From positions 1-10,960 of the forward strand of contig URVS01000030.1 of the NCBI GenBank assembly GCA_900551385.1: 10,960 nucleotides of DNA, written 5' to 3'. Positions within the stretch are counted from its first letter, which is position 1. Every line of letters begins with the position of its first letter. Origin of the DNA: an uncultured Mollicutes bacterium (lineage in GTDB: Bacteria; Bacillota_I; Bacilli_A; RFN20; CAG-449). A program made the position numbers and the translations under genes. Under the pieces are notes generated by a model. It was given only the letters and a program-made list of their open reading frames with translations, was not told where the DNA came from and did not search any database. Positions 6,855 to 10,960 of this stretch are shown piece by piece.

Positions 6855-7031
6855 TTACTTCTCCTTTTCTTCACTTTTTTTCTTTCCACAAAAACTAACT
6901 TTACATTGTTTACACTCTTCTGGTAATTCATTACAGCCATCAGGCTTTTTTGTTTTACTATTTAAATAATAAATCAAAATAAATAAACCACCACATATAG
7001 CTAACGCTAAAAAAGCATAAAGATATTTCAT
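6855..7031 (-). CDS. Four-cysteine single-pass membrane protein in the rnf operon (58 aa)
   Basis: A 58-residue frame starting at an ATG that shares its A with the rnfA stop (TAATG) and ending TAA three bases before rnfB, whose Shine-Dalgarno lies in its last codons. The N-terminus MKYLYAFLALAICGGLFILIYYL is a membrane helix; the short tail carries C33, C40, C43 and C48 (C-x6-C-x2-C-x4-C) and ends in a lysine/glutamate-rich segment. Its start and C-x2-C-x4-C spacing resemble the adjacent short RnfB. The plan, one helix plus four cysteines, is like NqrM (DUF539), the small factor needed to mature the iron centre of the Na+-NQR subunits homologous to RnfE/RnfA, and like the FeoB-associated Cys-rich membrane proteins. 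The gene is well supported by tiling; the role is inference. Confidence 0.8.
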   Translation of the reverse strand: MKYLYAFLALAICGGLFILIYYLNSKTKKPDGCNELPEECKQCKVSFCGKKKSEEKEK

Positions 7032-7663
7032 TAGAATAATCCAGCTAATCCAGTAATTGCAAGAGCAAGAATAGCAGTAGTTACTAATGCAATACCTGCA
7101 CCTTCAAAACCTTTAACAACAGGAGCATGATCAACTTTTTCTCTAATCGTAGAGAAAATAAAGATTACTAAGAAATAACCACAACCAGTTCCAAAAGCAT
7201 AAACCATTGCGAATAAGAAGTCAAATCCTCCATTAGAAATTAAATCACTTGATAAACCAAGACCAGCCATTAATGCAGGAACATCGCAAATTTGTTTTGT
7301 AACATATAAAACAACACAGTTAGTAGTAATTAAAGGTAAATAAATACCTAATGAATTATATAATGCTGGTAAGAATTTCTTAACAATCATTTCTACTAAT
7401 TGAACTAATGATGCAATAACAAGAATAAAACAAACTGTTTGCATAAATTCAATATTTAAAAACACTAATAATTTGTTAAGAAAATATGAAACAAGAGCAG
7501 CCATAAAAGTAACAAAGACTAAAGCTAAACCCATTCCAATAGCAGAAGATCTCTTTTTAGAAACTCCAATATAAGAACAAATACCATATCCTGTAGTTAA
7601 AATAATATTATTAGTTAACATTGCAATAATAAATACTGCAAAAATTGATGTAATAATTTGCAT
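7031..7663 (-). CDS. rnfA: Rnf electron transport complex subunit A
   Basis: A polytopic membrane subunit of 210 residues with about six hydrophobic segments. Family motifs: NNIILTTGYGICSYIGVSKK (18-37) and LITTNCVVLYV (111-121). In the homologous Rnf and NQR complexes the cysteines of these two motifs (here C29 and C116), together with the matching pair in RnfE, hold a [2Fe-2S] centre inside the membrane. It is somewhat longer than the roughly 190 residues of many RnfA proteins, with extra residues around ALMAGLGLSSDL (130-141). The ATG lies one base after the rnfE stop and is preceded by AAGGAGG in the rnfE end. Its own stop overlaps the start of the 58-residue gene, so these genes are translationally linked. 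Confidence 0.96.
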   Translation of the reverse strand: MQIITSIFAVFIIAMLTNNIILTTGYGICSYIGVSKKRSSAIGMGLALVFVTFMAALVSYFLNKLLVFLNIEFMQTVCFILVIASLVQLVEMIVKKFLPALYNSLGIYLPLITTNCVVLYVTKQICDVPALMAGLGLSSDLISNGGFDFLFAMVYAFGTGCGYFLVIFIFSTIREKVDHAPVVKGFEGAGIALVTTAILALAITGLAGLF

Positions 7664-7664
7664 A

Positions 7665-8348
7665 TTACTTAGCCTCCTTTGCTAATTTAGCTTTTTCTTT
7701 TAAAGCTTTCTTTTCTTCACTTTTAATTTTTATAAATGAAGAAATACCAACAACTAAACCAAGAGTTAAAAAAGCACCTGATTTACTAGTAAATAATGAT
7801 ATAGCATAGTCAGCTAAAGGATAACTAGAAAAAATAATTTCATTAGTAAATGGATTAGTTAAAGTTAATCCACCTTTTCCTAAAAATTCTCTTAATAATC
7901 CAATAATAACACAAGCAACTAAGAAACCAACACCAGTTCCTAAACCATCAATAATAGATGGAAGAACTTTATTTTTAGAAGCAAATGCTTCACCTCTACC
8001 TAAAACAATACAGTTGACAGTAATCATTGAAATAACAACACCTAAAGAACTATATAATGTTGGAGTAAATGCTTCCATTAATCTATCAACCATAGTAACA
8101 AAACAAGCAATAATAACAATAAAAACTGGAATTCTAATTTCATTTGGAACAATTTTTCTAATTAAAGAAATAACTAAATTCGTAAAGAATAAAACAAGGA
8201 TAACAGCAACACCCATACCAAGAGCTTTATCAAAAGTATCAGTAACAACAAGTACTGGACATAATCCTAAAAGCATAACAAGGATAGGATTTTCTTTAAA
8301 AATAGGATTTACAAAAGTTTTTAATAAATTTGGTCTATTCTCTTCCAT
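7665..8348 (-). CDS. rnfE: Rnf electron transport complex subunit E
   Basis: A membrane subunit of 227 residues paired with RnfA around a membrane [2Fe-2S] centre. Motifs: ENPILVMLLGLCPVLVVTD (19-37, C30), FV-MVD-A-P-LYSSLG (about 83-103), and VNCIVLGRGEAFASKN (111-126, C113), all characteristic of RnfE/NqrD. About six membrane helices, and a lysine/glutamate-rich cytoplasmic tail from residue 209. An in-frame ATG at 8363 would add five residues and overlap rnfG; the ATG at 8348 is preferred because it lies two bases after the rnfG stop and has GGGAG eight bases upstream, and the protein then starts like relatives. It lies in the middle of the rnf operon. Confidence 0.95.
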   Translation of the reverse strand: MEENRPNLLKTFVNPIFKENPILVMLLGLCPVLVVTDTFDKALGMGVAVILVLFFTNLVISLIRKIVPNEIRIPVFIVIIACFVTMVDRLMEAFTPTLYSSLGVVISMITVNCIVLGRGEAFASKNKVLPSIIDGLGTGVGFLVACVIIGLLREFLGKGGLTLTNPFTNEIIFSSYPLADYAISLFTSKSGAFLTLGLVVGISSFIKIKSEEKKALKEKAKLAKEAK

Positions 8349-8350
8349 AA

Positions 8351-8881
8351 TTAAAACTCCCATGTTCTTGCATTATAATCATTAAATGCAACACTAATAG
8401 CTTCTTTAACTGCATTTGAAGTATAAGTAACGCCTGATACAACAAAACTACCTTTTCCATCATATCCATCTAATCTATTAGAAATATCTTTATTATCTTT
8501 ATAATGAGAATATCCTAAAGATTGGCTAGATGTATCAAGATTATAATATCCATCAACAGTATTTGTATCAAAAGAAATACCTAAATAAAATGTCATAGTT
8601 TCATAACCAGAAGTTGAACTTAATTTATAAACTGCAGATTTAGTATCATTGTGTTTTACAATAGTTAAGCCAAGTAAAGTTTTATTAGCTGCATCACCCA
8701 ATTCAATATCTGTTGTTTCTACTTCATCAACTTTATACATATTACGATATCCTTCTTGAAGTTTTTTAATTTTAGCTTCTTCAATAGGACCATCAGTTAA
8801 ATAAACAACGCCAGCAAGCAAGCCACCAGCTATTAAACAAGTAAGACCTAAAAATAATGGTAATTTAATAAATTTATTCAT
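8351..8881 (-). CDS. rnfG: Rnf electron transport complex subunit G (FMN-binding)
   Basis: A 176-residue protein with an N-terminal membrane anchor (about 8-28, LPLFLGLTCLIAGGLLAGVVYL) and an extracytoplasmic FMN_bind-type domain. RnfG carries FMN covalently attached to a threonine in an SGAT motif near the C-terminus. Here the motif reads SGVTYTS at 149-155, with T152 as the expected attachment site and alanine replaced by valine; the following NAVKEAI helix fits the family. No ApbE flavin transferase is encoded in the window. The start lies two bases after the rnfD stop (TAATTATG) with AAGG upstream. Shorter than many RnfG proteins (roughly 180-210). Identity is secure from motif, anchor and gene order. 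Confidence 0.92.
   Translation of the reverse strand: MNKFIKLPLFLGLTCLIAGGLLAGVVYLTDGPIEEAKIKKLQEGYRNMYKVDEVETTDIELGDAANKTLLGLTIVKHNDTKSAVYKLSSTSGYETMTFYLGISFDTNTVDGYYNLDTSSQSLGYSHYKDNKDISNRLDGYDGKGSFVVSGVTYTSNAVKEAISVAFNDYNARTWEF
8357..8361 (-). promoter_or_regulatory. rnfE ribosome binding site
   Basis: GGGAG on the minus strand, eight bases before the ATG at 8348 and inside the last codons of rnfG. Its position fixes the rnfE start at 8348, since the alternative ATG at 8363 lies just upstream of this site and has no comparable sequence before it. Confidence 0.6.
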
Positions 8882-8883
8882 AA

Positions 8884-10842
8884 TTATGCCTTAACCTTTC
8901 CAAGAGTATGTTCAGCATTTGCATATTCAATAACTCTTTGCATTACAGTCATATATCCAATAGCAGTATATGTAGCGCCTACATGAATAACAAAATCTTC
9001 ATCTTTATAATCATTTATATCTCTAAATGTATCATAAGAAACTTTTGTAAATTCTTCAAATTTCTTTGGTGAATCAATTTTAATATAATTATTATAGAAT
9101 TCTACTGCTTTAGAAGCATCAGTCATACTATATTTTGATGCATCTCCACCATTTTCTGAAAGAAGAACATCACCATATCCTCCTCCAGCTCCAGAAGAAA
9201 TATATTCAGTAGCAACAATTTCTTTTTTAGCATAATCAAGAGAAACATTATATTTTACTGAAACATAAGAAGCTGCTGTTTTTTCACTAGCAGTATATCC
9301 TGTTGCAAATGAGATATAAACATCTCCATTTTTAACATTAGTTTCAAAAATATCAGTTTCACTTGTATATTTAGTATCAAAATTATAATCTTCACCAGAA
9401 GAAGAATTTATCATCCAAGTTTTTGTATCTTCATTCTTACTATATGAAATATAAAGACCAGTATCTTCTTTTTGGTTATCACCATTTTCATCAACATAAG
9501 AGATATATAATGATTGCATTTTACTACTTCCACCAGTAAGAGTATATTCTACATCAGAATAAGTATTAAAATAATCATTAAAGCTTCCTAAATCATCATT
9601 AGAAAATAAATTAGTTAATTTAACAATTTTCTTTTCAAGATTTTCGCCTAAATATCCACTAACTTCAACTTGATATTTAGAAATGCCATTTTCTTCACTT
9701 AATTTCTTTACATTTGATTTAATTCCACAAGCTTTAACAGGTTGAGCATTAACAAAACCTGCTTTATCAACAGACATAGCACCAGTTACACAACCAGAAG
9801 TAATAGCAATAGCACCTAAAACACAAGTAGTAATTAATTTACGTTTTGTAAATTGATTAGATAATCCTTTAATTGAAGAATCAATTAATGGAGTTAATGC
9901 ATTCATAATTAAAATAGAGAAAGCAACACCAGATTGAGCAGCGCCTAAATATCTTATTAATAAAGTAAAGACAGCTGTTCCAATTCCAAAAATAATTTTT
10001 CCAGCAGGAGAAGTTGGAGTAGTAACTGGATCAGTTAAACAGAATACTGCACCAAAAATAATACCACCAGTTAAGATTTGAACTAAAGCAAATTCAAAAC
10101 TATTAATACCATAACCTGCAACTAATCCCATAAAGAATGTACTAATATAAATAGTTGCAACATAGAAAACAGGAGCTCTCCAATCAATCACTTTTCTTAT
10201 TGCGTAAATTACACCAATAATTAAAATAACTAAAGTAAATGTTTCACCTAATGCTGAATAATAATTACCTAATAATAAATTAGATAAATTTAATCCAGCT
10301 TTAGATAAAGTTTCAAGTGACCAATTAGTTGCGCCAAATTGAGTAATAATTGTCGCACCAGTTGAAATAGTTGCATCATATTTCATTTTTGATAAGAATA
10401 CTGTTTGAGCAAATACTCTACCAACAATAGCAACATTGAAAATATTGTAACCAAAACCACCAAATAACATTTTTGAAACTGCAATTGCAAATATTGTTGT
10501 AATTATAATTGCGTAAAATGCAGTACCAACAGGGAATAATAATCCTAATATTAATCCACTAATATAACCATAAGATTTAAATAATTTAAACAATAAATCT
10601 TTAAATGTTCCTTTTTCTTTAATATGTTTTGGAAGCATAAATAAGCATTCAGTAACTAAAGCTACTAACATACAAACTATTGGATTAAAAATAGCTCTAA
10701 TCCCATTATCAACACTTAAAGTAAAATAATAAACAATACCACAAATCCAAACAAGTAATAAACCAATACCAAATTCAAGCATAATTTGAGTAGTTGATCT
10801 TTTACTACGGAAATATGGACTTGGATTCATACCAAATTTCAT
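8884..10842 (-). CDS. rnfD: Rnf subunit D with a long C-terminal extension
   Basis: A 652-residue membrane protein, about twice a normal RnfD (310-350). Residues 1-330 are RnfD/NqrB: start MKFGMNPSPYFRS, GYNIFNVAIVGRVF (131-144), a candidate covalent-FMN site TGAT at 161-164, the motif LTDPVTTPTSPAGKIIFG (269-286) and NALTPLID (314-321), where relatives normally end. The remainder adds another membrane helix (about 335-353) and roughly 300 soluble residues rich in S, Y, D and N, ending in HVGATYTAIGYM (620-631), a motif like the flavin site of RnfG-type FMN_bind domains. The extension looks like a fused RnfG-like module; this is inference. A TTG at 10884 in frame would add 14 residues inside rnfC; the ATG at 10842 is chosen because of GGGAGG eight bases upstream and the family start. 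Confidence 0.93.
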   Translation of the reverse strand: MKFGMNPSPYFRSKRSTTQIMLEFGIGLLLVWICGIVYYFTLSVDNGIRAIFNPIVCMLVALVTECLFMLPKHIKEKGTFKDLLFKLFKSYGYISGLILGLLFPVGTAFYAIIITTIFAIAVSKMLFGGFGYNIFNVAIVGRVFAQTVFLSKMKYDATISTGATIITQFGATNWSLETLSKAGLNLSNLLLGNYYSALGETFTLVILIIGVIYAIRKVIDWRAPVFYVATIYISTFFMGLVAGYGINSFEFALVQILTGGIIFGAVFCLTDPVTTPTSPAGKIIFGIGTAVFTLLIRYLGAAQSGVAFSILIMNALTPLIDSSIKGLSNQFTKRKLITTCVLGAIAITSGCVTGAMSVDKAGFVNAQPVKACGIKSNVKKLSEENGISKYQVEVSGYLGENLEKKIVKLTNLFSNDDLGSFNDYFNTYSDVEYTLTGGSSKMQSLYISYVDENGDNQKEDTGLYISYSKNEDTKTWMINSSSGEDYNFDTKYTSETDIFETNVKNGDVYISFATGYTASEKTAASYVSVKYNVSLDYAKKEIVATEYISSGAGGGYGDVLLSENGGDASKYSMTDASKAVEFYNNYIKIDSPKKFEEFTKVSYDTFRDINDYKDEDFVIHVGATYTAIGYMTVMQRVIEYANAEHTLGKVKA

Positions 10843-10843
10843 T

Positions 10844-10960
10844 TTATTTTCCTCCCTTTTGAGCTTTTTTCTTTGCTTCTTCAATACTTAAGAATAATTT
10901 GCCTTTTTTAACAAAATCAGCAACATCAATGAAGCTTGGACAAATATATGAACATAATCC
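10844..10960 (-). CDS. rnfC: Rnf subunit C, C-terminal end (partial)
   Basis: The last 38 codons of a gene that begins beyond the window. The visible part starts GLCSYICPSFIDVADFV, the second half of a CxxCGxCSYxCP-type 4Fe-4S site as in the last cluster of RnfC, followed by a lysine-rich tail ending KKKAQKGGK and TAA. RnfC is the peripheral cytoplasmic subunit that exchanges electrons with NAD via FMN and iron-sulfur clusters. It lies one base before rnfD (TAAAATG) in the expected first position of a C-D-G-E-A-B operon. The tail also resembles the C-terminus of NqrA-type proteins, so an NqrA-like identity cannot be excluded from this fragment alone. Confidence 0.72.
   Translation of the reverse strand, partial: GLCSYICPSFIDVADFVKKGKLFLSIEEAKKKAQKGGK
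10851..10856 (-). promoter_or_regulatory. rnfD ribosome binding site
   Basis: GGGAGG on the minus strand, eight bases before the ATG at 10842 and inside the final codons of the preceding gene. It decides the rnfD start in favour of this ATG over the in-frame TTG at 10884, which has no such site. Confidence 0.7.

Noticed and set aside
8014..8385. Plus-strand open frame opposite rnfE (123 codons)
   Set aside because: It is a reading-frame shadow of a membrane protein gene; its Thr/Ile-rich product has no recognisable features and it lacks translation signals.
10843..10884. TTG start adding 14 lysine-rich residues to RnfD
   Set aside because: It lies inside the rnfC coding end, has no ribosome binding site, and the strong GGGAGG plus family start favour the ATG at 10842.
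1..10960. Mycoplasma-type code with TGA as tryptophan
   Set aside because: All genes read full length with TGG tryptophan and no in-frame TGA. TGA is simply unused as a stop here, which fits strong AT bias (13 TAA, 1 TAG).

Overview
This window is AT-rich and tightly packed, with every supported gene on the minus strand, so transcription runs from high to low coordinates. Thirteen of the fourteen genes end in TAA and one in TAG. Tryptophan is encoded by TGG, so the standard bacterial code applies. The long form of hibernation promoting factor, a PurB of exactly Bacillus length, strong Shine-Dalgarno sequences and the low GC all point to an anaerobic Firmicutes or Mycoplasmatota-related bacterium, probably a gut Bacilli lineage. 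That placement is inference, since no taxonomic marker gene is present.

Region 1 (about 10960 to 6570) is an Rnf-type membrane electron-transport operon in the canonical order rnfC (C-terminal end only), rnfD, rnfG, rnfE, rnfA, rnfB. Such complexes couple electron flow between ferredoxin and NAD to Na+ or H+ movement. Three parts are non-standard. RnfD is about twice the usual length and carries a roughly 320-residue extra membrane anchor plus soluble domain ending in a GATYT motif like that of FMN-binding Rnf subunits. RnfB is cut down to its membrane anchor and a single four-cysteine cluster domain, without ferredoxin modules. An unlisted 58-residue, four-cysteine, single-pass membrane protein lies between rnfA and rnfB. 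RnfG also has SGVT in place of the usual SGAT at its flavin site.

Region 2 (6567 to 4905) continues the same direction without an obvious terminator: a four-cysteine TSCPD-domain protein, a previously unmarked 53-residue small gene whose start lies in a perfect 10-bp inverted repeat, and metK (S-adenosylmethionine synthetase), closed by a terminator hairpin.

Region 3 (4901 to 741) has a candidate promoter with an 8-bp inverted repeat, then a COG2509-like FAD-dependent dehydrogenase, purA and purB. PurA and PurB together turn IMP into AMP, and PurB also acts earlier in purine synthesis. A 12-bp stem terminator ends this operon.

Region 4 (707 to 82) is a separately promoted hpf gene for ribosome dimerisation. 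Bases 1-81 hold no recognisable gene or terminator. No tRNA, rRNA, CRISPR array, insertion sequence or riboswitch was seen.
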